Position numbers and translations under genes: made by a program. The notes below the pieces were generated by a model. That model ran no database searches and was not told the DNA's origin. It saw only the letters and a program-made list of their open reading frames with translations. Shown one piece after another: positions 1 to 13,007 of a stretch of 64,000 bases of DNA. How positions within the stretch are numbered: the stretch's first letter is position 1; the number at the start of each line of letters is the position of its first letter. This DNA is from Wyeomyia smithii (taxonomy: Eukaryota > Arthropoda > Insecta > Diptera > Culicidae), in contig NC_073694.1 of the NCBI RefSeq assembly GCF_029784165.1, positions 42,637,006-42,701,005 of the forward strand, in the 5' to 3' direction.

Positions 1-949
1 GCGCATTCGTGGGCCAGAATTCGCCACACTAGCGTGCATGCGCAAATGTGTTGCTATGACAACATTTACCCAGCGCATGCGCAAATGTATTGTTTCGCGC
101 AGTGCAGCTAGATCGAAAATTGTGTTCGTCAGCGGCACTTTTAATTAATTATAAATTGATGATAAAAAACAGTGCTCAACCTTTCAAAATAAACTGTTTC
201 TGTCGCTTGAATATTAAAATTGTTTTCGCATAGTTTTAACGTTATCTAGACATGAAATATAACAAAACTAGAAAACGTTGTTAGATATACGATAACAAAA
301 ATTGGCGTGACATTGGATGCACTGCAAGCGTTTTGTTTTCATTTTCATGGCGCATTTTGACCCAACTCAAATAGTTTGATTAAAATCGTTTAAATAATTT
401 TAATAATATTATGATCAAGTAATTGGCTGCTGAATACTAAGACCAACCAAAGGAAAAGCACTTTACAGGTACGTAAATTATTATTGGGCGTGTTACATTG
501 AACTGGCGCGGCTGCCTCGACTGGACATTTTTATACAGTTGTTATTATAATAGGGAAAACATCTGGAAAACATCTGTAAGACATCTTGAAGACAAGTGCC
601 ATTTATGTCATAGTTTTTGTTTGCTGAGCATATGTTATTGAAAAACATCCCCAAAACCAGAAAAACGAGCTTGTTTTCGAAGTGTGGTTGTATTACTGAT
701 GAAGAACAACTTCCCACAAATGTTCTATTTTAAGTTGTTTTCTGTACTGTTTTAATAACATCATGAACACAACTCAAAGACAAGCAAAGGCAGTTTTATT
801 TATTAATCAATGAAATACACTGATGAAATAAAATAATATCTCCAGAGCAAGAAAATTACAACACAAGTTTTCGAATGCGATTGTAGTACTCTTATTACTA
901 CTGTCATTGTGAATTATTTTCTAACATGTTTTGTGTATTTACCCACTCA
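1..949. other. AT-rich flank without recognised gene
   Basis: No open frame here resembles a known protein. The first 100 bases carry a short direct repeat (GCATGCGCAAATGT at about 38 and 77) in otherwise AT-rich DNA. I see no TIR, tail or tRNA-like box. Confidence 0.5.
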
Positions 950-1769
950 CCGCAGACGATCAAGGAACGCAACGCACGAGCCCCCAAGTACTCTTGTGAT
1001 ATTTTATCCCAGGCTGCCGCAAGATGTGGTTTCAGGACTTTCACACCGTCATGTCTTCAAGCCAGAGCTGCATGCCACCGTGGGTCGGCGTTTGGCGATC
1101 TTCGAGGGCTCACAATACAAGTGTGACCACTGGAAGTACCTAACAGTCACGGACCAGCAGCAGGAGGTTGCCTACCCGGAAGCACCTCTGACGGAGCGAA
1201 TAAAGCCGCTCTCATCACCCAAATGCACTTACTCGTCCATTGGAACTGATGCCAGTAAGGTCCCAATTATGGCAACTGGTAGCGTAGTAAAAGGATATGA
1301 GTTGAAATTTGTACTGGTACCGTGTCCTCGGGCTGGCACCTGCATCGAGCTCCCGGTGGTACCCGGTGCAGTAGTCTCCGTCCCATAAAACCTGGCAGGC
1401 CTTTTAGTACGTTCCGAGTCCATTGCCTGGTGGAAGTCAGGCAGGAGTAGGATCAGATGGTCGTTCCTGACTTGCGCCGGTCGCTGGAGTCATAGTTGCT
1501 CATAAGGCGCTATGACTGCTTACCCTAATCATGACCTCACTGCTTCGGCATAGGCACCATGAGACCACATAGGCGACTATTCCACCATGGACAAGAATAG
1601 CGGCTGGAAGGGGGACCCAATTAAATCACGATGAACTAAGGAAACCAAAAGAGACGGGTGCGGAGGAAGTACCAAGTTCCTTCGCACGAGGTGGCATCCA
1701 GCGGTCCCCGCAGAAGAAGGCGGAGACGGATACGGCGAAGCCTGGAGGTGGAAAAACAGCGAGTCAATC

Positions 1770-2986
1770 GTGTCCACAACAGACATCTTGGTAGACGGGC
1801 TCTTGCTAGACAAGGCCGTCAAAAAGTGCATTTACACGCTACCTAGAGTGGCGGAGTTGTCCGAACAACTCGACGGCATAATCGAGTTCTCGGCGAACAG
1901 GCGAAATATCGCTGGCGACCTGAAACAGAGCCTCCTACTGCTTCAGAGCACCATTGATGAAGCCAGAAAAGAGTACGAAGAACTCGTAGCTCGAGTGAAG
2001 GCGGCCGAGAAAGCGGCCAGGACCAGGAGGGCGACTGCATCCAAAGAGGTGCAGACAGACTACCCTTCGCTCGCGGCGGTTTGCTCTATGGGGCGGGTCG
2101 CTAAGCGAACGTGGCAGTCCCCGGGGGAAGCGGCCCCCTGGAACACCAAGAAACGGTAGGTCGTGCTACTCCCGCGGGATAACCCACCAACCGGTTCAAG
2201 GTCCACCGGGAAAGCGGCCTAGGTGGTGGCTACAGGCAACCCTTTGACTACCTTAGAGGGTAGAAAGCACCGGGAAGGTGCGACGCGCCAAGATGGTGGA
2301 GCGGCCACAAGACCAAAAAAGGTCAAAAGACGAGAAGATGTGTTCAGGTACTCAAAAGTCTTGAGAAAGATGAGGGGGGAAACCCAGCTCAAGGACCTGA
2401 GGGCGGATGTGCGGAGTATCCGCCGATCTCGCACTGGCGAGATGATACTTGAGCTCTGGAAGGACGCCAAAAACTTACAAAACGGAAGCCGAAAAGGTCC
2501 TAGAGAAGGAGGTGCAAGTGCGGGCTCTCACCTCAGGAGTGACTGAAAATTAAAAACCTGGACGAAATCACCGAGGGGTGCGACATTGCACAAGCCCTGG
2601 AAGCGAAGTGCGGGGTGGAGGTGGCTAAGGAGTCGATCCGCCTCCGCAAAGGTCCGGCGGGGACCTAGGTAGCTACTTTCCGACTAGCGTCGGCAGACGC
2701 TAATCTGACCCTGAAAGAATGTAAATTAAAGGTCAGCTGGTCTGTATGCTCTGTGAGTATACCGGACATTTGCTTCCGGTGCTTTGAGGGAGGACATAAG
2801 TCCTGGACCTGCAAAGGGCCCGATAGGAGCCAGTTCTGCAGGCGATGTGGAGGTGCAGGCCATAAAGCGAAGGACTGTAGAAAGTTTCCCAAGTGTGTGG
2901 TATGTTCCGGGAAACGGGACGCCAAACACTTTATGGGAGGCCCCAGGTGCTCTGCTGGTAAGCCGGTTGCGAAACCACGGGCGTAG
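1770..2986 (+). pseudogene. R1-clade ORF1 (gag-like) remnant
   Basis: In R1-clade elements ORF1 makes the RNA-binding protein that packages element RNA with ORF2. Here it is spread over several frames. The first part (1770-2159) has a charged, coiled-coil-like stretch rich in Lys, Arg, Glu and Ala. The middle (2223-2546) contains the motif RRSRTGEMILEL, typical of insect R1/LOA gag proteins. The last part (2753-2986) has the zinc knuckles CFRCFEGGHKSWTC and CRRCGGAGHKAKDC followed by CVVC. Stops and frameshifts separate the three blocks, so no full protein can be made. Family assignment rests on the knuckles and the TGEMILEL motif. It sits directly upstream of the ORF2 remnant. Confidence 0.75.
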
Positions 2987-2989
2987 GGG

Positions 2990-5003
2990 TGACGCAACTG
3001 AACCTGAACCTTTGCTTCGCGGCCCAGCAGCTGCTACACCAAGCAGCCACTGAGTCGTTGTCGGACATCGCCATCATATCGGACTCCTATCGCATCCCTC
3101 CCGGGAACGGTAACTGGGTCGGCGGGTAGGTCCAGTAAGACGGCCATATGTACGACGAGATGAAGGATACGTAGTTGCCAAGGTCAACGGAGTGTTCTAC
3201 TGCAGTTGCTATGCCACGTTGGTGTACCGGAAGGTTTACCCAGATGGTCGACCAGTTATCCATGGAGCTAACCGGCCTAACACCGTTGGTGGTGGCTGTT
3301 GAGTGGGGAAATCGCTTCACGAACCAGAGGCGTCAGATCTTGTTGGAGGCTTTGGCAAAGCTCAACCTAGATCTGGCCAACGTTGGGAACAAAAGTACAT
3401 ACAGCAGAAATGGTGCGGAGTCGATCATTGACGTGACGTTCTTCCGCCCAGGACTGATCAAAAACTGGAAGGTAGACGATGGCTACACTAATAGCGACCA
3501 CCAGCCGGTCTGCTATAGTGTAGACACAACAAGAGGCGGCAAGCGACGGGTAGAGACAACTCTTCGGAAGACATCGCAACTTTGATGCCGAGGTTTTCGA
3601 AGAGGCAATGAGAAAAGAGCATGAGGGGGGCAGTTAGCTCCACCCGACTGCTGACCAACTAGTTGTCATGCTATCGCAGGCGTGTGACGCCACCATGCCC
3701 AGGACTCGCCAACCTAGGAATGGGAAGCCACCGGTTTACTGGTGGACGGACGCGATAGCCAACCTTTGCAGTGCGTGCCTCCGTGCGAGACGGAGGATGC
3801 AGCGTGCGCGAAACGAAGAAGAGAGGACAGAGTGCCGCGCAGCATTCGGTTCTGCAAGATCGTATCCAAAGAGTGCGATAAAGGCTAGCAAGAGGGCCTG
3901 CTTCGATAGGCTATGCACGAATGCCAACACGAATCCGTGGGATGACGCCAACAGGATCGTAATGGCCAAGACTAAAGGCGCGCTGGCGCCTGCAGAGCGA
4001 TCACCAGCGATGCTGGAGCGTATCATCAAGGGACTCTTTCCGCGCCACGAGTCAAGCCCTTGGCCTGCGGCGATCGAGTCTCACGTCCGACGTTCCAGTA
4101 TCTCATAGACCACAGCCGTGTCGAGGTTGAGGAGGAGGCAAGGTTTGGAATGACGAACTCATCGTGATCGCGAAATCCCCAAAGGTGAGCAAGGCACCGA
4201 GAACGGATGGTATCCCTAACCTGGCTGGCGATAATAACGACCCCAGGGCTGTTCCGGGCAGTCATGCAGAGGTACCTGGAAGAATGTCTTTTTCCAGGTA
4301 GGTGAAAGCGGCAGAGACTTGTCTTACTGCCGAAGGCTAGGAAACCGCCAGGAGACCCATCGGCATACAGGCCTATCTTCATGCTGGACACCGCAGGCAA
4401 GGTGCCTGAGAGGATTATCCTCAACAGACTATTAAGGTATACGGAGGGTGTACACGGTCTGGCAAGTAACCAGTTCGGCTTCCAGAAGGGCAGGTCCACG
4501 CTGGATGCCATCTCTTCCGTCATCAAGGAGGCAGCACTACAACGCAAGAAAAGGGGGATACGCTATTGCGCAATCGTCACGCTCGAGGTGAAGAATGCGT
4601 TCAATAGCGCCAGTTGGGACTCCACAGCGCTCGCACTCAGAAGCATCTATATACCGGTGTCGCTGTACAATATTCTGGAAAATTACTTGCGGAATCGAGT
4701 ACTTGTTTACAACACAGAGCAGGGTCAGAAGTGCGTCCCAATCGCCGCAGAAGTTCCGCAAGGTCCTATCCAGGGTCCGGTGTTGTGGAATGTCATGGAA
4801 ACTGGAGCTAGCGCATCATAAGACGGAGGTCAAGGTTTTGAACAACCTTAAATCGGAGTAACAGGCGGTGGTCAGAGTCGGAGACTGCACTATCATCAAG
4901 CTATCTCTGAAGCTCTCGAGGGTTATGGTTGACCACAAGCTCACGTTCGGGAACCACGTAAGCTATGCCTGTAGGAGGGCCTCATCGGCCTTTGCGAAAA
5001 CGA
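2990..5003 (+). pseudogene. R1-clade ORF2 remnant: endonuclease and RT
   Basis: ORF2 of this clade nicks target DNA (APE endonuclease) and reverse transcribes the element RNA. The end of the endonuclease is visible at 3290-3585 (EWGNRFTNQR, IIDVTF, SDHQPVCYSVD). The finger/palm of the RT is at 3668-4820 (FMLDTAGKVPERIILNRL, SNQFGFQKGRSTLDAI, VPQGPIQGPVLWNVM). Directly after VLWNVM the sequence jumps to the thumb region (WKLELAHHKTEV), so about 100 residues including the catalytic YADD box are deleted near 4795. The thumb continues to about 5003, where the antisense RTE element begins. At least four frame changes are needed. The N-terminal half of the endonuclease is too eroded to trace. Confidence 0.75.
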
Positions 5004-7726
5004 CTTACCTTACCAGTCAGCTCCAGGCCGAAGTGTCCTTTGCTGTTCGAAGAAGTCGTCTCCATTCAACTCGGTCCATGGCTGCTGCTCGCCAGCCATG
5101 TCGTCTGCGGAGGCCCCGCAGGTCGTCTTCCACTTGATCGAGCCACCTTGCTCGCTGCGAGCCCCGTCGCCTTGTTCCAGTCGGGTTGTTATCAAGAACC
5201 ATTTTCACCGGGTTGTCGTCCGACATCCTAACGACATGCCCAGCCCACCGTAGTCTCCCGATTTTCGCCCTTTGAACAATGAGTGGTTCTCCCAGCAGCT
5301 GATGCAACTCGTGGTTCATCCGCCTCCGCCATGATCCATCTTCCATCTGCACTCCACCACAGATGGTATGCAACACCTTTCGTTCGAAAACCCCAAGGGC
5401 GCGTTGGTCCTCCACGAGCATAGTCCAGGTTTCGTGGCCGTAGAGGACTACCGGTCTGATCAGTGTTTTGTAGATGGTTAACTTCGTGCGGCGGCGGATT
5501 TTATTCGAGCGGAGCGTCCTCCGGAGTCCAAAGTAGGCAAGATTTCCTGCCATAAGGCGTCGACGAATTTCTCAGCTGGTGTCGTTGTCAGCAGTCACCA
5601 GTGAGCCCAGGTAGACCAACTCGTCTACCACCTCGATTTAATCACCGCTAATATGAATTCGTGGCGGGAGGTTGACACTGTCTTCTCTGAAACCTCTTCC
5701 TCTCATGTACTTGGTCTTCGATGCGTTTATGGCCAGTCCAATTCGTCCGGCTTCAGCCTTCAGTCTGATGTACGTCTCTGTCATCTTTTCAAGGGTTCGC
5801 GCTACAATATCAATGTTATCGGCGAACCCAAAGAGCTGAACAGACCTTCTAAAAATCGTGCCACTCGTGTCGATACCAGCCCAACGTATCACACCTTCCA
5901 AAGCGATGTTGAATAGCAAGCACGATAATCCATCACCTTGCCATAACCCTCTTCGAGATTCGAAGGGACACGAGAGTGTCCCCGAAACTCGAACTACGCA
6001 CATCACCCGATCCATCGTCGACTTGACCAACCGTGTCAGTTTATCCGGAAAGCCGTAATCGTGCATAATCTGCCATAGCTGGTCTCGAACGATTGTGTCG
6101 TATGCCGATTTGAAATCGATGAACAAGTGATGTGTGGGCACGTTATACTCACGTCACTTCTGTAGGACCTGCCGTACCGCGAATATTTTGTCCGTGGTGG
6201 CGCGGGCACCCATAAATCCCGCTTGGTATTGCCCCACGAATTCCAATGCAAACGGTGATAGTCGACGGCACAGAATTTGAGAGAGTACCTTGTGGGCGGC
6301 GTTCAGCAACGTGATTGCGCGGTAGTTGCAGCAATCCAACTTGTCGCCTTTTTTGTAGATGGGGCAAACTGTACCCTCCATCCACTCCTCCGGTACTACC
6401 TTCTCCTCCCAAATCTTGGCAATAACCCAGTGTAGCGCCTTAGCCAGTGATTTACCACCGTGTATTAACAGCTCGCTGGGGAGTTGGTCAGCTCCAGCGG
6501 TTTTATTGTTCTAACCTCCTGAAGGTCAGGGGCTGGGATTCTGTCGTCATCTGCGCGTACACCGAGATCTACTACCACTCCGTCATCGTCCTCTGTTACA
6601 TCGCCATTGAAATGCTCATCGAAGTACTGCTTCGACCTGTCAATCACCTCACACTTGTTTGTGAGAAGGTTGCCGCCCAGGTCCCTGCACATGTCGGCTT
6701 GTGGCACATAGCCTTTGCGGGAACAGTTCAGCTTCTCGTAGAACTTACGTGTGTCATTCGCACGGTACAGTTCCTCCATCGCCTCGCGATCTCGATCTTT
6801 CTCCTAGCGCTTCGTCTTCCGTAAGACCGAGTTTTGCCTGTTCCGTGCGCATCGGTAGCGCTCCACGTTCGCCCTCGTTTGATGTTGCAGCATTCTCGCT
6901 CATGCTGCATTCTTCTCTTCCACTAACTGTTTGCACTCGTCGTCAAACCAGTCGTTTCTCCTGTTCGGAGCCATAGTACCAAGCGCTGCTACAGCAGTAC
7001 TACCTATGGCTGATCGAATGTCCCTCCAGCCATCTTCAAGAGTAGCTGCGCCAAGCTGTTCTTCCGTTGGTAATACTGCTTCCAGCTGCTGCGCGTACTC
7101 CCGTGCAACTTCGGCGTTCCGTAGTTGCCCGATGTTTGGTCGCGGTGGGCTACTTTGTCGCGTGTTTCGCACCGTCGAAAGTTTTGAGCGCATGCATGCT
7201 GCAACAAGGTAATGGTCCGAATCAATATTCGCACTGCGGTAGGTGCGAACGTTGATGACGTCAGAGAAGAATTTACCATCGATGAGAACGTGGTCGATTT
7301 GGTTCTCCACTTGTAAGTCAGGTGATCTCCAAGTGGCTTTGTGGATGTCTTTGCAGGGGAAGAAGGTACTTCTGACTACCATACCGCGGGAGGCTGCAAA
7401 GTTCACACATCGTTGGCCGTTATCATTTGATGCGGCGTGCAGGCTATTCGGCCCTATCACCGGTCTGTACCTTGACTTGGTGGACAGACGCTCGTGTTGG
7501 CGAAGCATTTCCTCTACCGCCGAGATATGGTTACCGCGCCAACGATCGCGTCGCACCTTCTCACTTAGCTATTGTCGGATGACAACATTGCCCAGGCAAC
7601 GCCAACCAGTTGTGTCCATGTTTTAACTGGTAGTCTATTGTATCATATGACTCGTGGAGGCGTGAGATAGGAACTTAAGAGTACTGGAGCTAAGTTTGAC
7701 GCTCCTTCCAAGTTGTCGACTCACCA
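5004..7726 (-). mobile_element. RTE-clade LINE, 5'-truncated, inside R1
   Basis: A single-ORF RTE-clade LINE lies antisense inside the R1 element. Its 3' end faces the left junction near 5004 and its truncated 5' end faces the right junction near 7726. RTE elements copy themselves by target-primed reverse transcription using one APE plus RT protein. Hallmarks read from the minus strand are DFKSAYDTI, GLWQGDGLSCLLFNIALE, FADNIDIVA, GHETWTML, FERKVLHTICGG and GRLRWAGHVVRM. Junction positions come from where R1 similarity stops and restarts and may be off by some 20 bases. I could not define a target duplication. Confidence 0.75.
5017..7610 (-). pseudogene. RTE-clade endonuclease/reverse transcriptase remnant
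   Basis: Read on the minus strand. First comes the C-terminal half of the APE endonuclease (7556-6900; NQIDHVLIDGKF, IDSDHYLVAACM). A linker follows (to about 6465; EELYRANDTRKFYEKL). The RT core runs from about 6381 (GTVCPIYKKGDKLDCCNYRA) through 5638 (DFKSAYDTI, then FADNIDIVA), and the thumb and C-terminus run from 5553 to 5017. The usual catalytic FADD/YADD reads FADN, so the second aspartate is lost. Stops after KNAA, PASC, QVLQK and HISGD, plus frame changes, break the ORF into about five pieces. The endonuclease N-terminus is missing, consistent with 5' truncation. Once joined in order, the pieces cover the family well, so identification is firm and inactivity is certain. Confidence 0.8.
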
Positions 7727-8280
7727 TTTGAATCCCAAAACGAATGCAAGCGAAAACTTCTTGCCAGTGTGGTTTCGTCCATACTTAGGTATGGTGGGCC
7801 AGTGTGGTCCAGAGCGCTAGGTACTAACAGTTACCGTGGTAAACTGGAAAGTACCTACAGGCTCATGTACCTGATAGTTGCGAGTTCGTATCGTACGGTG
7901 TCATACGATGCCATCTGTGTCTAGTCCAACATCATGCCTGTCAGCATCGTTATCAAGGAGGACAGAGAATGTTTCGACCAACGTGACCCAAGGGGCATAC
8001 AAGGTACCAGAAGTTCTTTCTCGATGCTTCGCTGGCAGCGGGAATGGTCTAACTCCACAAAGGGCAGGTGGACGCACCGACTTATTCCGGAGATATCCGG
8101 TTGGGTCCGAAGGCGCTATGGCGAAGTAAACTTCCAGCTGAAACAGATCTTATCAGGCCATGGTTGCTTCAGGCAATATCTACGCAGGTTCGGACACGTA
8201 GGTTCACCCATGTGTTCCGAGTGCGTGGAGATGGAGGAGACTACTGAGCATATCTTCTTCGTATGCCCCGTTTCGTAAGT
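7727..8280 (+). pseudogene. R1-clade ORF2 C-terminal remnant
   Basis: This is the right-hand part of the R1 ORF2 cut off by the RTE insertion. Read across frames it gives CKRKLLASVVSSILRYGGP, then LESTYRLMYLIVASSYRTV, then GRWTHRLIPEISGW, then LKQILSGHGCFRQYLRRFG, and a Cys/His cluster (CSECVEMEETTEHIFFVCP). That order is the standard RT-thumb to C-terminal zinc region of R1 elements. At least two frame shifts occur within it, near 7890 and 8030. The frame ends at about 8277, and 3' UTR-like GC-rich sequence follows to about 8700. Confidence 0.8.
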
Positions 8281-8725
8281 GCGATCAGCGACATGAGCTG
8301 TGAGCAGGCCGGACACTACTCCGGACAACCTAGTCCGGAGGATGTGCGATGACCCGGAAATCTGGAGTGCAGCTTGTCCAGGTTGTTCTGGAGCTACAAG
8401 GTGTGTGGGGGGTTAACTACCAACACGCCAGTGGTGGCTAACTACCAGTCTCCATGTTGTTGGCTAGGAGGTTATAAGAGTAAAGAGGGTGCATCACGCC
8501 CAAAAGCCACTCCCCGACGTTACACTCAACCGTCGTTCCGGGAAGATCAGAGCTGGAGACTGGAGGGGTTTTAATGGGTCGGGCCAGGGATCAGTAGGTG
8601 TTTGGGGGAGTGTAACTACCCCAGCATCTCTCTCCTAGTTTCATCCCCACACCCTGAGTTTTCATCTCAGGTGTCTGTTCGCAGATTTCCCCGCCACCTT
8701 AAAAGGAAAAAAACTACGGTTTGGG

Positions 8726-11700
8726 ACCGTTTGGTAGGGCACTACGACAGCCGAGACACAATGTAAATAAAGCTGAGAAAGCGTCGTGCAATGCAGTTTC
8801 GTGTGCAACTAAGCAATGAGTGATAAAGTAATAAAGCAGTTTTGTATTTCATGGTTACAAAAGTACCTACTTTCAAAGTAAAAGCCCAAGTCTTGTACTG
8901 TATAAATTTTGCAGGATACTGTCTTCCGTATGGTTGTGAACAGAATTTGCCTGCGTTTGCGCACATGGGCACAAATCCTAAATTATCAAGCCGGGAATAA
9001 CCCGGGTGGTATAATTAGAGCAACAAAATTTGGTTCAATTGAGCGAACTGATTTGTCAGCAAGACCAGGTAGCAATGCATTTAATTTAACCGATATGTCA
9101 GAAACAAGACCTGTATTTTTTGCGGCGGTGTTATTAGGATTCCACATTTACCAACAGTATGAAGCTCATAATGACCTATTTTGTATTCTAGAACAATTGA
9201 ACAATTGAAGATTGGAAGGATAAAAAAATCAAAACAACGACTCATGATATTTTAAATTCTTCAAAATTGCGTATTATTATTGATAATAACCAATGTTGAA
9301 AACTGTTAGAAAGCTCTTTGGCTATTTCTAAACACACCATATTCTGAACTGTAACTAGGTTTCATGTCAAATGAAAAAATTACCCAACAGTATTCCCTAT
9401 TTGTACTGTATTTGTACTGTATTGCAATGTGTTCCCGTTAAAACTTCCACTCAGCACAAAACTCGGGATACATGTTATCAGCCTTATTTTCCTGCGACCA
9501 TTAATGGGTTGAGTGAGTTGACAAAACCTATCCAACCGGCCAACGTTAACTGCGATGCGCTGCAGGCGGGTCCGGGAATCGACTTGAGTAACAAGCTCCC
9601 CTCTCGTTCCCTCCTCAACCGCCCTGTGTAACGGTGGCCTTGGATGATGATATCATGTTTTCGAAAGGAAACTCCTTTTCTTCTCATTAATTTATGACTT
9701 CCATCCGACATTCGCTGTACAGAGCGGCCGGCGTCTCGAGCCGAAGAAAGGCAACGAAAGAGTTTCCTTCCTGTGAAAATTTGTTCACCACACAGAGTAA
9801 GAGAAACAGAAAGCAAAACGGTGTAGAATCATGACATAAAAATGCTAACAAGGGAATGAAAAGTCGCACGATGCTTTCATTGTTTCCGCTGTAGCCTTTA
9901 GCTCGTGTTCGTGTCGCTTTTCTTCAACGGCCGCTGCGCTGGAGGCAACACAGGCAGAACTCTCGTAAGCATAATATAACCGTCCTTTATGAGTTGGAAA
10001 ATTGAACACCATCGCACAAAGCGTGTGTATGTATATGTTCACGGGAAGGAAAACGTCTCCGCCTTGTGGTTGCAGCATCTTCGATGTAGGTGAACTGCTA
10101 AAGACTGCAGATAAAGGACCGGAGGAAAAATAAAACAACGGACAACTAGCGGTGAATCGAGTGCCACTGGGTAATAAAAGCGAAATCAAAATGCGGAGAA
10201 TGCCCCGCTGCTTCACCCAGCCAGTTTCTTAGAGGACCGGGGCAAGGGCGGGCGGTGCCGCAATCCTGTGGCAATTTACATTTTGCTGGGGCTTCGTGTG
10301 GTACAAAGAGTGTCCTTTCCCACCAGAACCGATAAGAGAGTCGCAACCAGCCCAGGAAGTAGTGTGCTAGGTTTAAAACGAGAGTCCGGCGTATACTTGA
10401 ATGGGATGATTGCCCTACGAAATGATTGCTCGTTAAGGTCAGAAGAGGGAGAAAAAACTTCAATCTGTTGTAAGAAAATCAGAAGCAAGTTATTTTTGTT
10501 GCTGTTTTCGTCATATTAGGGTTTAATAAATGAGTTGCGCATTCGTTTGGCCAAATGTTAGTTATGATACTGTTGAGGATGATTGGTAAAAAGTCAGAAG
10601 CGGAGATAATCATGTTTTCTACTTTGTACGAATGTCGTAAACTTTTCTGTCCGAACTTCTGTTCTGGTACATACAATTCAAAGACGAAGAAAAGTAACGG
10701 TAAGGGACCGTTCGGCACTTTTGCACCCAAGAAAGCATCTCCCACCGAAAAGTAATCCTTTCTGCTTTAGTTGTGAGTCTCACAAGAGAGATCAAGTGCT
10801 TTTACACGTGCCCCGGGCCGTACTGTTAGACGTGACTTCTTTCAGTGGACCCTGTTTCGTATTGAACTAACTGTCGTCGTCCAGCGGCAATCGTGACCGT
10901 CTTACTGAAGGTCGGAAATAGTGGTGGCGAGGTGGGGGTGAAGGGTAGAATAATTTCAACCAAACCCCTATTGGAGGCAGCAACACGGGTGCCGTTCACA
11001 TTTGGTTTGAAGAGCTGAAAGCTTTCGGATCCATTGAAACCAAACCGGAGAGTGGCAAACTTCATCAAATTGAATGCGAACGGAAATTATTGACAGGGCT
11101 CTATACTACGAACCAGATGGTTTTTTCGATGTAAAAAAGGGTGCTAATACTGGGGAATGTGGAAAGTGGACGGCAACTGGTGAAAAGGGGTAATGGATTC
11201 GAGCACAAAGTAGTATTTCTTTTCGACTGAAAAGTTCTGCAGCGAAGGCTTCGATGAGTTATAATATCATCTGCCAGATGTTGGAAAGATGCGAGCTTGG
11301 CTTAGAACTTCACCTGCAATCTCTGTTTGCTTTTGAGGTCTATAAAGATGATCCGTACGATGACCATAATGGATGTTAGTCATAACATTGACGCATGGGA
11401 CTTGAAAAAATCTATTTCTGTGCTGTGTTAGGATTCGGTACAATTTAAATTGCTGCGAGGTCAATAAATAATAGTAATTGAAGCATTACGAAGTTTGATT
11501 CTAAATGGCGCCTAAAATGGTCAGATAAAACAGAAAACTGCCGGAAATTGTAGGCGATTACTTTCTATTACACTTGTAACCAGCTATAGTCAAAAAATAG
11601 TCGAATGACCAGCATCTCGTCCATTCCACTGGTTTAACTTTTTTTCTCGCAATTATTCTTCTTCCACTAAATTTATCTGCCCAAGCTTCTATTCTGAAGC

Positions 11701-12994
11701 GCATAGAAGAAATCGTTCAATTTTCAATTAAGATTTTTAATTAAGATAATTTTATTTCATTTCCCGACACTCTCCAGTCTCTGTTCGGGAGCGCCTTAGG
11801 CTGTCTGATTCTACTTGATCAATGTTCCGTCTCTACATTTATAGTGCCTTCCATTCTGCCGGAGAAATAACACCAAATATAATGGCAATCCGGTCTATTG
11901 AATAGACAACAGGTACCTAACTGCACAATGCTTCGCAAAAGGCTACCAGTTGTGGGTCAAGGCGGTATTGCATTCGACATAACTAACATTGGCTACTTTA
12001 TTCACTCACTAAGCCACCACCGGTTCCAAGGGATCAAACGATTACTGCTGGCATTTAAAGAGTCTATCAAGTCGCTTTTTTTTGTTTCTCGAATGCTTTT
12101 AGGGAAATTGATAACAAATCCAACCCAGCACTGTTTCCCTCTGTCCAATTTTCTTTTATTCATTTTTCTTCTAACACACCTAGTCCCCAGCTCAAGCTGG
12201 CAGCTCACCTATATAGGAGCGAATTCTTGACCTCGACCCAGACCGAGATAACGTCGTCGACCGTCGTTTTGTCTGTTGTTGGCCCGGGTATTCTTCCACA
12301 ATAGCGCCGACTTCCACTCTGACAGAGATTAATTGTTCATCGTTAGCCGAACAAATTAGCGAATTTTCAAACTGGGAAGCTGCGAGCTGGCATTTTAGGG
12401 CGGATTTTGAATTACTTTTTCGGTTCAAAGCTTCAATGGTGGCTGGAAACAGAGGGTGTAAACAATGGGAGTAAACGGTAACACAAACTGTTCGCGGATA
12501 TTTTGTGTAGTTTGGACACGTGCCAAAATCAACACCTAAATATAAAATATCAACGTTTCATAGGCGCTAAATAGAACTGGTGCCCTATATACGGGGTAAA
12601 TGCATCATCTTAGATATATAGATAGATATAGAATACCAGGCGTCTCCATGTGGCTAAGAGTAATGGAGACACATGGTGTAAAGTGCTGCCCGATCTCTCA
12701 ATCCGATGGTTTTCGAAATAATTGTTTATTCTGCAAGAAAATCGCAAATCCAAGGGATTATTATCATTTTATCTCAATTAAAAATTAACATTCTCTTTCA
12801 CTATGGTTTTACTCTATTAGTTTGTCGAACGATATTTTGATAATTAATATTTATCGCTGAAGAAGACAGTTTCTGTCTATGGAAAAAGCATTTCCTTTTT
12901 TTCTTCTGCTAGATGTCGAAGGCGCAAAAATGATATTGTCAAATTAAAATCTTGCTTTATGTATTTCATGAATCAAATTACGTAAAACTGGTGT
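8726..12994. other. No gene recognised
   Basis: About 4.3 kb of mixed-composition DNA. The open frames are short and resemble nothing I know. The stretch 9700-11060 is less AT-rich than its surroundings but shows no exon-like continuity. I found no TIR, LTR, tRNA box or poly-A tail that defines an element. Confidence 0.45.
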
Positions 12995-13007
12995 TAGAAG
13001 TGCATGT

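Larger units (their letters stand above)
950..8725 (+). mobile_element. R1-clade LINE, decayed and interrupted
   Basis: This is a two-ORF non-LTR retrotransposon of the R1 clade. It has a gag-like ORF1 with zinc knuckles, an APE endonuclease, a reverse transcriptase and the R1-type C-terminus (GRWTHRLIP, then LSGHGCFRQYL, then a Cys/His cluster). Every frame carries stops and frameshifts, so it is dead. An RTE-clade element in the opposite orientation splits it at about 5004-7726: coding similarity stops after ASSAFAKT and resumes at CKRKLLASVVSS, which are adjacent in R1 proteins. The outer limits are estimates. The 5' part (about 950-1770) is GC-richer non-coding sequence that I take to be the 5' UTR. 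The 3' end is placed after the GC-rich tail near 8700. I saw no clear target duplication. Confidence 0.75.

Noticed and set aside
909..1388. 159-codon plus-strand open frame as a host gene
   Set aside because: No domain, it overlaps other long frames, and it lies in the GC-rich leader just before R1 ORF1, so 5' UTR of the R1 element is a simpler reading.
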